From contig CAYUVF010000006.1 in NCBI GenBank assembly GCA_964448045.1, forward strand, positions 34,471 through 98,470: a stretch of DNA of 64,000 nt, in the 5' to 3' direction. The notes below the pieces were generated by a model. The model searched no databases and was not told the DNA's origin. It worked only from the letters and a program-made list of their open reading frames with translations. Shown piece after piece: positions 55,888 through 64,000 of this stretch. The DNA is from CAYUVF01 sp964448045. GTDB lineage: Bacteria > Bacteroidota > Rhodothermia > Rhodothermales > Salinibacteraceae. Numbering within the stretch: position 1 is the stretch's first letter; the number at the start of each line of letters is the position of its first letter. A program made the position numbers and the translations under genes.

Positions 55888-56952
55888 TTATTCGATTGGT
55901 GTGTCAAGAGACACGGTTTGGAGAGATTGCAGCGCCTGCTGCGCCTGATAGCGCACGTAGCTATTCGAGTCGGTGCGCGCCTGATAGAGGTAATCGGACG
56001 CGGGTTGCGACGGCGTGGAGCGCTCCGTCAACGCCTGCAGCGCTTCGATGCGGAGGGCACTGTGGTTGCTGTTCAGCAGGAGGTTGATGAGCACGTCGCG
56101 CGTGTCGTCGCCCATCGGCGCGTTGGTGTGGATCGCGCGCAGGGCGCGGACCGCGCGGAAGTGCATGTTCGGATCGTCTTCCTCCTGAGCCAGATACGTC
56201 AGCGCCTGCACCAGCTGCGAATCGGCGGCGGGGCTCGTCTGCTCCACCATCTGCAGCGCGTTGAGCCGCGCCGACGGGTTTTGCTCGTCGAGCATGGCCG
56301 TCCGCAGGAGCCGCTGCACGGTCGGGTCATCCGGCGTTCCGCGGATGACGATGTCGTTCACCGTGTTGTAGCGGATCTCGACGGTGCCTGCCTGCACGTC
56401 GTACGTGATGTCGCGGATGCCGGCGAGGTGCGGCCGGATGGTGCCGCGTTCAGATTCGACGGGCTGCTCGGCGCGGATGAGGGTGGCGAGCGTCGCATCC
56501 GAAGTCGTTTCGGTGCCAGCGAACAGAGCGGGGTCCGCTCCGGGATCGGCGGGCGGACCGGCCTGCTGCTGCCCCAGCCCGAACCCCACGGCGACGAGCA
56601 GGACGGCCGCGGCACCCTGCAGCGCCCAGCGCATGGCGGGCGGCATCTCGGTGAGATTGTGCCACCACGCGGCGATCCGCTCACCAAGGGACGGCGCCGT
56701 GTCAGCGCGGGCCTCGGCACGATGCATCCGGCGGGCCAGTCGAGGCTCGTAGTGCTGCCAGAACGACTCGGGCGGCTCGGGGCGTTCGCGATGCGCGGTG
56801 AACGCCAGCGTCGTCTCCAGCGAGCGAAGCTCCTCGGCACAGGCCTCGCACGATTCGACGTGTGCTTCCAGCCGCTGCCGGTCTTCATCGGACAGTTCGC
56901 CGAACAGGGCCTCGGCGATCAGCGGTTCGTATTCAGGGCACGGGGTGCTCAT
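55888..56952 (-). CDS. Anti-sigma factor with zf-HC2 and HEAT repeats
   Basis: This protein has 354 residues from the ATG at 56952 (56961 also possible). The N-terminus has the zf-HC2 zinc motif (HVESCEACAEEL, residues 28-40, with an upstream Cys5) that binds ECF sigma factors. One membrane helix follows at about 125-145 (LQGAAAVLLVAVGFGLG). The periplasmic part carries a beta-rich stretch and HEAT-type helical repeats (SARLNALQMVEQTSPAADSQ, FRAVRALRAIHTNAPMGDDT). This is a fusion of an anti-sigma factor to a protein-interaction module. It follows the sigma gene at 57099-57671 and precedes the DUF4097 gene. Confidence 0.85.
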   Translation of the reverse strand: MSTPCPEYEPLIAEALFGELSDEDRQRLEAHVESCEACAEELRSLETTLAFTAHRERPEPPESFWQHYEPRLARRMHRAEARADTAPSLGERIAAWWHNLTEMPPAMRWALQGAAAVLLVAVGFGLGQQQAGPPADPGADPALFAGTETTSDATLATLIRAEQPVESERGTIRPHLAGIRDITYDVQAGTVEIRYNTVNDIVIRGTPDDPTVQRLLRTAMLDEQNPSARLNALQMVEQTSPAADSQLVQALTYLAQEEDDPNMHFRAVRALRAIHTNAPMGDDTRDVLINLLLNSNHSALRIEALQALTERSTPSQPASDYLYQARTDSNSYVRYQAQQALQSLQTVSLDTPIE

Positions 56953-56963
56953 GGGGGTCACGG

Positions 56964-56991
56964 GTCAATGGTCATTTGTCAATGGTCATTT
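56964..56991. repeat. 14-bp perfect tandem duplication upstream of the anti-sigma gene
   Basis: GTCAATGGTCATTT occurs twice in direct tandem, just upstream of the anti-sigma start and within the 140-bp gap behind the sigma gene. Nothing else is recognisable in that gap. Confidence 0.6.
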
Positions 56992-57098
56992 GTCGGCAGC
57001 CATCAGTCACTGGTCGCTGGCCCGAAGGTCTGTTTCCCCAATGACCCTTAACGGATGACGTGAGCGCAGCGAACAAATGACGCGCGGCGAAGCCGAGC

Positions 57099-57671
57099 CT
57101 ATAGTTCATCGCGGTAGAAATCGAGCTCATCGCGCAGCTTGCGGGCAGCGCGGTACAGCCAGCTTTTCACGGTGCCGGTGGCGACGTCCATCACCTCGGC
57201 AATCTCGCGGATCTTGTGGTCGTGGTAGTGCTTGAGCACGAAAGCGGTGCGCTCGCGCTCGGACAGCACCTGTAGCGCCGCCTCGATATGCTGCTGCATG
57301 GTCGAGCGCTCGGCACGCGCATCCGGATCGGACGGCGTGCTGTCGCCCTGCGTCACGTGCTCGAAATCATCCCAGAGCTTCATGTAACGGACAGCCTTTT
57401 TGCGCCGCTTGTTGAGGTAGGTGTTGACGGTGATCCGGTAGAGCCAGGAGAAGAAGGTGGCGTCGCCGCGAAACGAATCGAGGCCCTGGTGCGCCTTGAT
57501 AAAGACCTCCTGCGAGAGGTCCTCGGCATCGTGATGGTTGCCGGTCAAATCCAGTGCGAGAAAGTACACGCGCTTTTTGTGCTGCTCCACCAGCGAGCGA
57601 AAGCTGGGCAGCGCGCCGGGTGTCGTCGTGTCGTCCACGCCCTCGAGGGTCGGATGAAGTTCGGTGCTCAA
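57099..57671 (-). CDS. ECF RNA polymerase sigma factor
   Basis: This 190-residue ECF sigma factor starts at a TTG (57671) because no ATG precedes region 2. Region 2 includes HKKRVYFLALDLTGNHHDAE, LSQEVFIKAHQGLDSFRG and FFSWLYRITVNTYLNKRRKK; region 4 includes LSERERTAFVLKHYHDHKIREIAEVMDVATGTVKSWLYRAARKLRDE. The zf-HC2 anti-sigma gene follows after 146 bp and the DUF4097 gene after that, so the set is a sigma/anti-sigma/envelope system. The target regulon is unknown. It is divergent from the SEC-C gene. Confidence 0.93.
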   Translation of the reverse strand: MSTELHPTLEGVDDTTTPGALPSFRSLVEQHKKRVYFLALDLTGNHHDAEDLSQEVFIKAHQGLDSFRGDATFFSWLYRITVNTYLNKRRKKAVRYMKLWDDFEHVTQGDSTPSDPDARAERSTMQQHIEAALQVLSERERTAFVLKHYHDHKIREIAEVMDVATGTVKSWLYRAARKLRDELDFYRDEL

Positions 57672-57897
57672 TGTCGCGTCCGCATCGGTGATTGCCTCCT
57701 TCGCCCCATCAGACAGCGGGGCGCGGCAGATGGTTTACAAGATAAAGTCACCGCACACAACTTCGCGCGTTCTCCATAGTTTGGTATAGCGTGGTCTGTC
57801 CCCCCCAACGGTCCAGGGCCACCGAAGCGCTTCGGGCGCCGCGGCGGGCCGACCGCCATCTGAACAACCGTTTCCACCTTTTCTCCTAACGCGCATT

Positions 57898-58134
57898 ATG
57901 TCTGACGAACCGGGACGCAACGATCCGTGCCCGTGCGGAAGCGGGCGCAAGTACAAGAATTGTTGCCAGGGCGAGACGACGGGACTTGCGTCCTCGACCT
58001 GGAAAGGCGTGCTCATCGTCGTGGCCGTGATCGCAGGGTTGGTACTGATCGGGGTCTCCTTCTCATCCAGCGGCAACACGCCGGATTGCCCGCCGGGACA
58101 GGTCTGGTCGGAGGCCCATGGCCACTGCCACTGA
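57898..58134 (+). CDS. Small SEC-C-motif membrane protein with a C-terminal Cys/His tail
   Basis: This 78-residue protein starts at the ATG at 57898. It begins with a complete SEC-C zinc motif (GRNDPCPCGSGRKYKNCC), then a single membrane helix (about 33-53, WKGVLIVVAVIAGLVLIGVSF) and a short external CPPGQVWSEAHGHCH tail with two Cys and two His. SEC-C motifs are found on SecA and as small stand-alone zinc proteins. The tail could bind a second metal outside the membrane. Function unknown. Confidence 0.8.
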   Translation: MSDEPGRNDPCPCGSGRKYKNCCQGETTGLASSTWKGVLIVVAVIAGLVLIGVSFSSSGNTPDCPPGQVWSEAHGHCH

Positions 58135-58215
58135 GTGAGCGCGTGACATTGCTTTGCTCATTTCGCATGTTGAAGAGCGCCCATTGCCCTTTCGCCAACC
58201 AGTACCGAACCCGCC

Positions 58216-59997
58216 ATGCCCCCATCCGTTTTCCTCTGCCGATTCGCGTTCGCCCTCCTCGTTGCCGTGCTCTTGCCCGTAACCGCACTCGCGCAAGGCG
58301 GTGGCGACCGGCTGACGGGGGAGCCGTTCGCCACGCGCAGCCCTGTCATCGGGGAACACGGCATGGCGGCGACGAGCCAACCGCTCGCCTCACAGATTGC
58401 CATCGACGTGATGAAAGACGGCGGCAGCGCCATCGACGCGGCGATTGCGGCCAATGCCGCCCTCGGCCTGATGGAGCCGACGGGCAACGGCATCGGGGGC
58501 GACCTCTACGCCATCGTGTGGGATCCGGAGACCGAGCAGCTCCACGGCCTGAACGCCAGCGGACGCTCTCCGCAGGGCCTCACGCTCGATGAGCTCAAGC
58601 AGGAGCTGGGCGACCGCGACGCCATTCCGCTCCTCGGGCCGCTGCCCGTGAGCGTGCCCGGCACCGTCAGCGGATGGTACAAGCTGCACGAGCGCTTCGG
58701 CTCGCAGCCGATGGCGGATAACCTCGCGCCGGCCATCGAATACGCCCGCGAGGGGTTTCCCGTCTCGCAGGTCATCGCCTACTACTGGGAGGAATATAAC
58801 GTGCAGGATTTTCTGGCGGCCGATCTGCCCGATGACAACTGGCGCGAGACGTACCTCATCCAGCGCGGCGATACGATGCGGGCGCCCCGCGAAGGCGAAG
58901 TCTTCCGCAACCCCGACCTCGCCAACACGCTGGAGACAATTGCCGAGGGCGGGCGCGAGGCGTTCTACGAAGGCGAAATCGCGCAGACCATCGACCGGTA
59001 CATGCGGCGGATCGGCGGGCATCTGCGGTTGGAGGATCTCCAGCAGCACACGGCCGATTGGGTCGAGCCCGTCGGCGTCACCTACCGCGGGATCGACGTG
59101 TACGAGCTCCCGCCCAACGGACAGGGCATCGCCGCGCTGCAAATGCTTCAGATTCTCGAAGGCTTCGACCTCGCGTCGATGGGCCACAACTCGGCCGATT
59201 ACCTGCACGTGATGGCCGAGGCTAAAAAGCTCGCCTTCGAAGATCGCGCCCGCTTCTACGCCGATCCGGCTTTCGCCGACGTGCCCGTCGAGGGCCTCAT
59301 CTCGCAGGAGTATGCCGATCAGCGGCGCCAGCTCATCCAGATGGACGAGGTGCTGCAATCCCCGACGCACGGCAACCCGCGCGACTTCATGGCGGCGACC
59401 GAAAAGCTCGAAGAGGGCGATACAATTTATCTGACCGTCGCCGACTCTACCGGCATGATGGTGTCGCTCATCCAGAGCAACTACGCCGGCATGGGCAGCG
59501 GACTCGTGCCGGATGACCTCGGCTTTATGCTGCAGGACCGCGGCGCGCTCTTCTCGCTCGACGCGGATCACCCGAACGTCTACGAACCCGGCAAGCGGCC
59601 CTTCCACACGATCATCCCGGCCTTCGCGATGAAGGACGGCCAGCCGTGGCTGAGCTTCGGCGTGATGGGCGGCGGGATGCAGCCGCAGGGCCACGTGCAG
59701 ATCATCGCGAATATGGTCGACTTTGGCATGAACGTGCAGGAAGCCGGCGATGCGGCGCGCTACCGGCACTACGGCAGCAGCCAGCCCACCGGCGGCACAA
59801 TGACCGATGGCGGGCAGCTCAACGTCGAGAGCGGCGTGCCCTTCCCCATCGTCAAGCAGCTCCGCGACCGCGGGCATGACGTGGAGATCGACGTGGGCGG
59901 CTACGGCGGCTATCAGGCCATTATGTGGGACGCGACCAACGGCGTCTACTGGGGCGCCTCCGAGATGCGAAAGGACGGGGCGGCCATTGGGTTCTGA
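58216..59997 (+). CDS. ggt: Gamma-glutamyltransferase, exported
   Basis: This 593-residue Ntn-hydrolase precursor has a signal peptide (FAFALLVAVLLPVTALAQ). The autoprocessing and nucleophile threonine is Thr403 in EEGDTIYLTVAD, equivalent to the D-T-T-H of E. coli Ggt. The large-subunit motifs GEHGMAATSQPLASQIAIDV and GLMEPTGNGIGGDLY and the small-subunit motif FGVMGGGMQPQGHVQIIANM are present. It cleaves and transfers the gamma-glutamyl group of glutathione in the periplasm. Length is normal for the family. It is a single gene with a following gap of about 180 bp that holds short tandem GGGTTCGG-like repeats. Confidence 0.93.
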   Translation: MPPSVFLCRFAFALLVAVLLPVTALAQGGGDRLTGEPFATRSPVIGEHGMAATSQPLASQIAIDVMKDGGSAIDAAIAANAALGLMEPTGNGIGGDLYAIVWDPETEQLHGLNASGRSPQGLTLDELKQELGDRDAIPLLGPLPVSVPGTVSGWYKLHERFGSQPMADNLAPAIEYAREGFPVSQVIAYYWEEYNVQDFLAADLPDDNWRETYLIQRGDTMRAPREGEVFRNPDLANTLETIAEGGREAFYEGEIAQTIDRYMRRIGGHLRLEDLQQHTADWVEPVGVTYRGIDVYELPPNGQGIAALQMLQILEGFDLASMGHNSADYLHVMAEAKKLAFEDRARFYADPAFADVPVEGLISQEYADQRRQLIQMDEVLQSPTHGNPRDFMAATEKLEEGDTIYLTVADSTGMMVSLIQSNYAGMGSGLVPDDLGFMLQDRGALFSLDADHPNVYEPGKRPFHTIIPAFAMKDGQPWLSFGVMGGGMQPQGHVQIIANMVDFGMNVQEAGDAARYRHYGSSQPTGGTMTDGGQLNVESGVPFPIVKQLRDRGHDVEIDVGGYGGYQAIMWDATNGVYWGASEMRKDGAAIGF

Positions 59998-60174
59998 GTT
60001 CGGGGTTCGGGGTTGCGAGTTTGGTGTTTCGTCTCGTTGCGGCTGATAAAAGCCCTTTGGAGACGATGACGGCCCTCGAAGTGGACATCCGGTGCGCAAC
60101 TGCTTAAAGCCACGACTTAGCAACCGGACACGCTACGAATGGACGCTGCCCCGAACCCTCAACCCCGAACCCCA

Positions 60175-60768
60175 ATGCCCCGCACCGTCCACATCCTGCT
60201 GTTCGAGGCCGTCGAAGTGCTCGACTTCGCCGGTCCGTTCGAGGTCTTCACGGCGGCCGGACGCGATGGCGCTTTCACCGTGCGCACCGTCGCCGAGTCG
60301 ACCGATCCCCTCCGGGCCACGGGCGGGCTCACGGTGACACCCGACCTCGCGCTGGACGATGCGCCCTCTGCCGAGGTGCTCGTCGTTCCCGGCGGCTCCG
60401 GCGCGCGGACGGCCATGCACCGCACCGGCGTACTCGACTGGATCCGTGCCGCCGCACCCGAAGCCGAAGTCGTGCTCTCCGTCTGCACCGGCGCGCTGAT
60501 CCTCGCCCGCGCCGGCCTGCTCGATGGGCTCTCTGCCACGACGCATCACACCGCGCTCGACTCGCTGGTCGACCTTGCGCCGGAAACCAATGTGGTCAGC
60601 GATCGGCGCTTCGTGGATAACGGCGCGGTGGTGACCGCGGCGGGCGTAGCAGCGGGCCTCGATGCGGCCCTGCATATCGTCTGGCGACTGAGTGGCGACG
60701 CACGAGCGACAGACACGGCGCGCTACATGGAATATCCGCACGAAACGGAGCGCGCGCCTCTCGACTGA
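60175..60768 (+). CDS. DJ-1/PfpI-family (class I GATase-like) protein
   Basis: This 197-residue protein starts at the ATG at 60175. The N-terminus TVHILLFEAVEVLDFAGPFEVF and the nucleophile elbow VVLSVCTGALILARAGLLDG, with the reactive Cys, place it in the DJ-1/PfpI superfamily. It corresponds to the part fused to AraC regulators elsewhere, but has no HTH here. The His in ATTHHTALDSL may complete the active site. Roles in this superfamily include isonitrile hydratase, chaperone or glyoxalase activity; none can be assigned. A strong terminator follows 55 bp downstream. Confidence 0.88.
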   Translation: MPRTVHILLFEAVEVLDFAGPFEVFTAAGRDGAFTVRTVAESTDPLRATGGLTVTPDLALDDAPSAEVLVVPGGSGARTAMHRTGVLDWIRAAAPEAEVVLSVCTGALILARAGLLDGLSATTHHTALDSLVDLAPETNVVSDRRFVDNGAVVTAAGVAAGLDAALHIVWRLSGDARATDTARYMEYPHETERAPLD

Positions 60769-60823
60769 GGCGCAGACGGGTCGGGAAAAGAGAGAGGAGA
60801 AATCACGGCGCAATCCGCCGAAA

Positions 60824-60857
60824 TAAAAAAAGCCCGACCTCGCGGCCCGGCTTCTTT
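60824..60857 (+). terminator. Probable terminator after the DJ-1/PfpI gene
   Basis: An AAGCC...GGCTT-type stem with a G+C-rich loop is flanked by an A7 tract on the left and TTCTTTG on the right, so it may act in both directions. It lies 55 bp after the DJ-1/PfpI gene stop; no gene converges here. Confidence 0.6.
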
Positions 60858-61050
60858 GTTGTGCATCACTACTTACCATGATACAAAAATCGTCCCTGGG
60901 GTTGTCAATACCTGCCGGATGAGATTGGGTGAAGGAATAGTGAATCCTCGATATTCTGGGCTTTCAATCGGCAGCGTTCCGCCGAACGCCCCTCCGGATT
61001 CGCGTATAATGAAGTGATTCGCCACGCTTTCCACCGATCCGGTGGCTGCC

Positions 61051-61743
61051 ATGTGGGTGCTTCTGCTCAGCGCGACGCTGCTCATCAGCCTTCCTGCCTC
61101 GGCGCAGCCCGATACGTCGTGGGCCGACGAGCGGGCGCGGATGGTCCGCACTCAGATTGAGCAACGCGGCCTCACCGATCCGCTGGTGCTCCGCGCGATG
61201 CGCACGGTGCCGCGCCACCGGTTCGCGCCCGAGCACGATCCGGAGCTGACGTATCAGGACCGGCCGCTGCCCATCGGCCACAATCAGACGATCTCGCAGC
61301 CGTTCATCGTGGCGTACATGACGGCGCTCGCCCACCCCGAGCCGTCGAACCGCGCGCTGGAGGTGGGCACGGGGTCGGGCTATCAGGCGGCGGTGCTCGC
61401 CAGCATTGTCGACTCGGTTTACACGATCGAAATCATCCCCGAGCTGGCGCGGACGGCCCGCGAGCGGCTCGATCGCCTCGGCTACAACAACGTCGTCGTC
61501 AAGACGGGCGACGGCTACAAAGGCTGGCCCGAGCACGCGCCGTTCGACCTCATCATCGTCACCGCTGCACCCGACCACATTCCCGATCCGCTCACGCGGC
61601 AACTCAAGGACGGCGGCCGGATGGTGCTGCCCGTGGGCGCGCCGTTTCGCACGCAACAGCTGATGGTAGTGCGCAAGGAGGATGGCGAAATCAAGACGGA
61701 GACGATGACGCCTGTCCGCTTCGTGCCGCTGCAACGGAACTGA
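61051..61743 (+). CDS. pcm: Protein-L-isoaspartate O-methyltransferase with an export signal
   Basis: This protein has 230 residues from the ATG at 61051 (an in-frame GTG is three codons upstream). The PCMT signatures are unmistakable: PLPIGHNQTISQPFIVAYMT, the SAM motif ALEVGTGSGYQAAVLA, and PFDLIIVTAAPDHIP and GGRMVLPVG blocks. Residues 1-18 are a signal peptide (MWVLLLSATLLISLPASAQ), so this copy is probably periplasmic and repairs isoaspartyl damage in exported proteins, which is unusual because PCMTs are normally cytoplasmic. SAM supply in the periplasm would be needed, or the enzyme may be retained in the membrane. Confidence 0.88.
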   Translation: MWVLLLSATLLISLPASAQPDTSWADERARMVRTQIEQRGLTDPLVLRAMRTVPRHRFAPEHDPELTYQDRPLPIGHNQTISQPFIVAYMTALAHPEPSNRALEVGTGSGYQAAVLASIVDSVYTIEIIPELARTARERLDRLGYNNVVVKTGDGYKGWPEHAPFDLIIVTAAPDHIPDPLTRQLKDGGRMVLPVGAPFRTQQLMVVRKEDGEIKTETMTPVRFVPLQRN

Positions 61744-61753
61744 CCGGCAGGCC

Positions 61754-63886
61754 TCAGGGGCGGCGCTCCACCGCGCCGAAGCTGAGCATCCGGCTGACGG
61801 TGCGGCCACTCGTTTCATCGGTGACGCGCACGGTGACGACCCATTCCTTCGCTGCGTCCTCAAACCGGGCCAGATCGAGCACCACGTATTCGCGCGCGGT
61901 CCGGCGGTCGCCCTTGTAGACCGTCCGGCCGGCGGTGCGCTGCTCCGCATCCGCCCGCAGCACCCCTCGATCCACCCGGCGCTCGACCTCGTACTCCACC
62001 GCGTACCGGGTGCCGCCCGTGGAATCGCGGCTCAGGTGATAGACCTCGAAGTAGAGCGCAAGCGGCCCCTCTGCCGGGAGTGTGGCGAACGGGTAGGGCG
62101 GGGCCGATGCAAGTTGCGCCTCCGACAGGGTATCGGAGGGAGCGATGGACAGCGGCTTCAGATCGCTCATCACGAGCTGATCGGACGCGGCAGGAAGCGT
62201 GCGAAGGGAGTCTTGCTGATACGCGCCAAACTTGATGCGCGGCCCCAACTGGACGGTCGCGATGCCGGGCCCATCGGCCACGTAGGCTTCCCACTGCAAC
62301 GCCAGATGAAATAAATCGCGGTCGCCCGTGACGGTGTACGTTTGTGGCGTAAGAATACCCGCCGAGTCGCTGGAAGCGGCCGACACGGTGAGTTGGCGGC
62401 GCACGACGTTGCGCGTGCGGTAGTCCGGCGCCTTCTGGAGCAGTGAGGTCGCGATGTAGTAGTGATCGGGCGGAGCGCCTCGGTCGAGGGTCTTCATCAG
62501 CGCTTTCGAGGGAACCAGCTCGGCCGCGGGGATGCTCCAGTAAACCTGCGTGCGCGTCGATCCATCGGCACTCAGGAAGCGCGCCGTACGCACCGCAACG
62601 GGCAGAGCATCGACCCGACCGGCCGGGTCGAAGTAGGAGCGGGGCGTGTGGGTGCGCCGGTAGCGGGCGTCCTGCTCATCGGCGAGGTTGATCTCCGAGC
62701 GCATAATCTGAGCAAAGGTCGCCGGTTTGTGATCGGCCATGGCGGGCCATTGCCCGGTGAACTCGGCGATGTCGATGAGGTCGGCATAATTGGCCAGCCG
62801 CTGGTAGCGGAACGCAAAGTTCTCGTGGTAGAGCGCCAGCTGGCTGTACATTTCGGCCATGGAGCGCACGTAGGCCCGCGAGAGCTGCTGCCCCCGCGGC
62901 GAGCGCGAGAGCCCATTGGTGAGCGTCGACGGGATCAGGTCGTGCGTCGTGCCCAACGCGTAGAAATTACTCCGCGTCTCGACGAACAGAAAGTGGAGCG
63001 GCGGGTCGATCTGCCGATAGACCCAGAATTCGTTGTCCGCAAAATCGGTCTGATGAAGTGTCGCGTTGCGGTTGAGCACCTTGCGACGGAACTGCGCGCT
63101 CGTGGGCCCGATGGTCGTTTGCTTGTACGGGGCGCCGAGGCGGATGTAGACGCGCCCGCGAGCGTCAAGCACGCCGGTGGTCTGGTAGTGCTGCCATGCG
63201 TGGGCGACGCGCTCGAGGTGTGCTTCGAGCCGTTCGTTGGCCGCCGTCGCCGGCACCGCATCCTGGCTGCGCCACCACCGCACGAGCGCGGCCCCGGCAT
63301 CGGGCGGGAGGGACGGAAGCGAATCGGTGCGGACGAGTCCGGTACGCTCCCGCACGGCCGGCGGCAGGATGGGCCGCAACGCTTGCAGGTGCTCGTGGAG
63401 GATCGACCGCTCAGCGGAGGGCAGCGGCGCACCGGCCCGCCCGACCAGCTGCAGGTAGACCGCGCTGGCGCGCTCGTAATGGAGCCCGGCTTTCTCGGTG
63501 AAGACGTGGCGGATGTATGCATCGGCCAGGCGGAGGTCGACGGCCCCGGCGTCGCGGAGAGCGGTGATCCCTTCCGCCCACGCATCCAGCGCCGCATCGG
63601 CCTGGCCGGCCCGGCGGTACGCCTCGCCCAGCCAGTACGCTGCGGCTCCGCGCTCCGCTCCGATAAATGCCGCATCCTGCGCGACGACCGTTTTCAGGAG
63701 CGGGATAGCCGCATCCACCTGCTCCTCTGCCAGCAGCTCCACCGCCACCTTTAGCCGGACTGCGGGCGGGGCATCGGATGCCGATGAGGAGGCCTCCTGC
63801 GCCGCCACCCGGTGACCCGCTGCGGCCCCTAACACCAGCAGCGTGACGGCTCCGGCGAATCTGACCCATGTGCCCATAGCTTGCAT
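61754..63886 (-). CDS. Exported GWxTD-like domain protein
   Basis: This protein has about 710 residues from the ATG at 63886 (63877 and 63964 are also possible); the signal peptide lies at WVRFAGAVTLLVLGAAAG with cleavage near VAAQ. Residues 40-170 look like tetratricopeptide-like helices (AAYWLGEAYRRAGQADAALD). The central part carries the GWxTD-type core ARGRVYIRLGAPYKQTT and NEFWVYRQIDPPLHFLFVE, and the C-terminal third is a beta-rich envelope domain (AVEYEVERRVDRGVLRADAE). GWxTD-domain proteins are found in Bacteroidetes/Rhodothermota without a known role. It converges on the pcm gene 10 bp away and extends to within 114 bp of the window's right edge; nothing else is visible beyond it. 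Confidence 0.7.
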   Translation of the reverse strand: MQAMGTWVRFAGAVTLLVLGAAAGHRVAAQEASSSASDAPPAVRLKVAVELLAEEQVDAAIPLLKTVVAQDAAFIGAERGAAAYWLGEAYRRAGQADAALDAWAEGITALRDAGAVDLRLADAYIRHVFTEKAGLHYERASAVYLQLVGRAGAPLPSAERSILHEHLQALRPILPPAVRERTGLVRTDSLPSLPPDAGAALVRWWRSQDAVPATAANERLEAHLERVAHAWQHYQTTGVLDARGRVYIRLGAPYKQTTIGPTSAQFRRKVLNRNATLHQTDFADNEFWVYRQIDPPLHFLFVETRSNFYALGTTHDLIPSTLTNGLSRSPRGQQLSRAYVRSMAEMYSQLALYHENFAFRYQRLANYADLIDIAEFTGQWPAMADHKPATFAQIMRSEINLADEQDARYRRTHTPRSYFDPAGRVDALPVAVRTARFLSADGSTRTQVYWSIPAAELVPSKALMKTLDRGAPPDHYYIATSLLQKAPDYRTRNVVRRQLTVSAASSDSAGILTPQTYTVTGDRDLFHLALQWEAYVADGPGIATVQLGPRIKFGAYQQDSLRTLPAASDQLVMSDLKPLSIAPSDTLSEAQLASAPPYPFATLPAEGPLALYFEVYHLSRDSTGGTRYAVEYEVERRVDRGVLRADAEQRTAGRTVYKGDRRTAREYVVLDLARFEDAAKEWVVTVRVTDETSGRTVSRMLSFGAVERRP

Positions 63887-64000
63887 TGACCTCGGGACGC
63901 CGCCCCCGGCGCCCTCTGTTGGCATCCCTCTCACGCACGGTTCACCTGAAGAAGAAATCGCCAAAATCCTCAGCCACCCTCAGGGTATAGGTTGTATCCG

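Overview
ORGANISM. The window is GC-rich, densely coded bacterial DNA, and everything in it fits a member of the Rhodothermota (a Salinibacter/Salisaeta-like relative of the Bacteroidetes). Signs are type IX secretion C-terminal sorting domains, a FecI/FecR/TonB-receptor cascade of Bacteroidetes type with an STN domain, a short RpoD-like sigma factor, a BLUF protein, acidic alanine-rich proteins, and almost no Shine-Dalgarno sequences. No rRNA, tRNA, CRISPR array, prophage or intact IS element was recognised. LAYOUT. 1-4986: a zinc-peptidase/beta-propeller outer-membrane protein running off the left edge, a dCTP-deaminase-like protein, a phosphoribosyltransferase and a CpdA-like phosphodiesterase. 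5001-9035: a GAF histidine kinase split by one in-frame TAG, a DUF3095 cyclase-like protein, a sigma factor and a hotdog thioesterase. 9337-16321: a LytS/LytTR pair, an exported SUMF1-fold protein, an alpha/beta hydrolase, a decayed gene remnant, a cyanophycinase-like lipoprotein and an ASCH protein. 16710-23278: ECF sigma, FecR and TonB-receptor genes, then a haem lipoprotein, a YceI protein and a DUF5777 barrel. 23828-27314: a Crp/Fnr regulator, a DUF2892 membrane protein, an M23 peptidase, a MITE-like element and TrpB2. 27633-31507: two repeat proteins flanking a Rieske oxygenase. 31625-37892: TypA, an EI24 membrane protein, an AP2-domain protein, DnaJ and AccC. 37893-40982: a DnaA-box cluster (origin candidate), a small RiPP-like peptide gene, and two 5'-truncated genes joined head to head. 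41071-48355: an O-methyltransferase, an iron-binding lipoprotein with a palindromic operator, a macro-domain protein, a threonine-synthase-like enzyme, PdxH, a Spy-like lipoprotein, a HAD enzyme and an acyl-ACP thioesterase. 48606-54058: a large exported beta-propeller protein, a BLUF photoreceptor, an aldo/keto reductase and DUF2237. 54160-57671: the second MITE copy and an ECF sigma / HEAT anti-sigma / DUF4097 set. 57898-63886: a SEC-C protein, gamma-glutamyltransferase, a DJ-1/PfpI protein, an exported PCMT and a GWxTD-like protein. HOW IT WORKS TOGETHER. Much of the window concerns the cell envelope and signalling: two ECF/anti-sigma systems, a LytS/LytTR pair, two broken histidine kinases, a possible cyclic-nucleotide module and a Crp/Fnr regulator. 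The items most worth follow-up are the DnaA-box cluster, the two 226-bp inverted-repeat elements (one supplying the trpB2 stop codon), the stop-split kinase, the dead hybrid kinase at a palindromic junction, the orphan RiPP-like peptide, and the cytochrome/YceI/DUF5777 module behind the FecIR-TonB genes.
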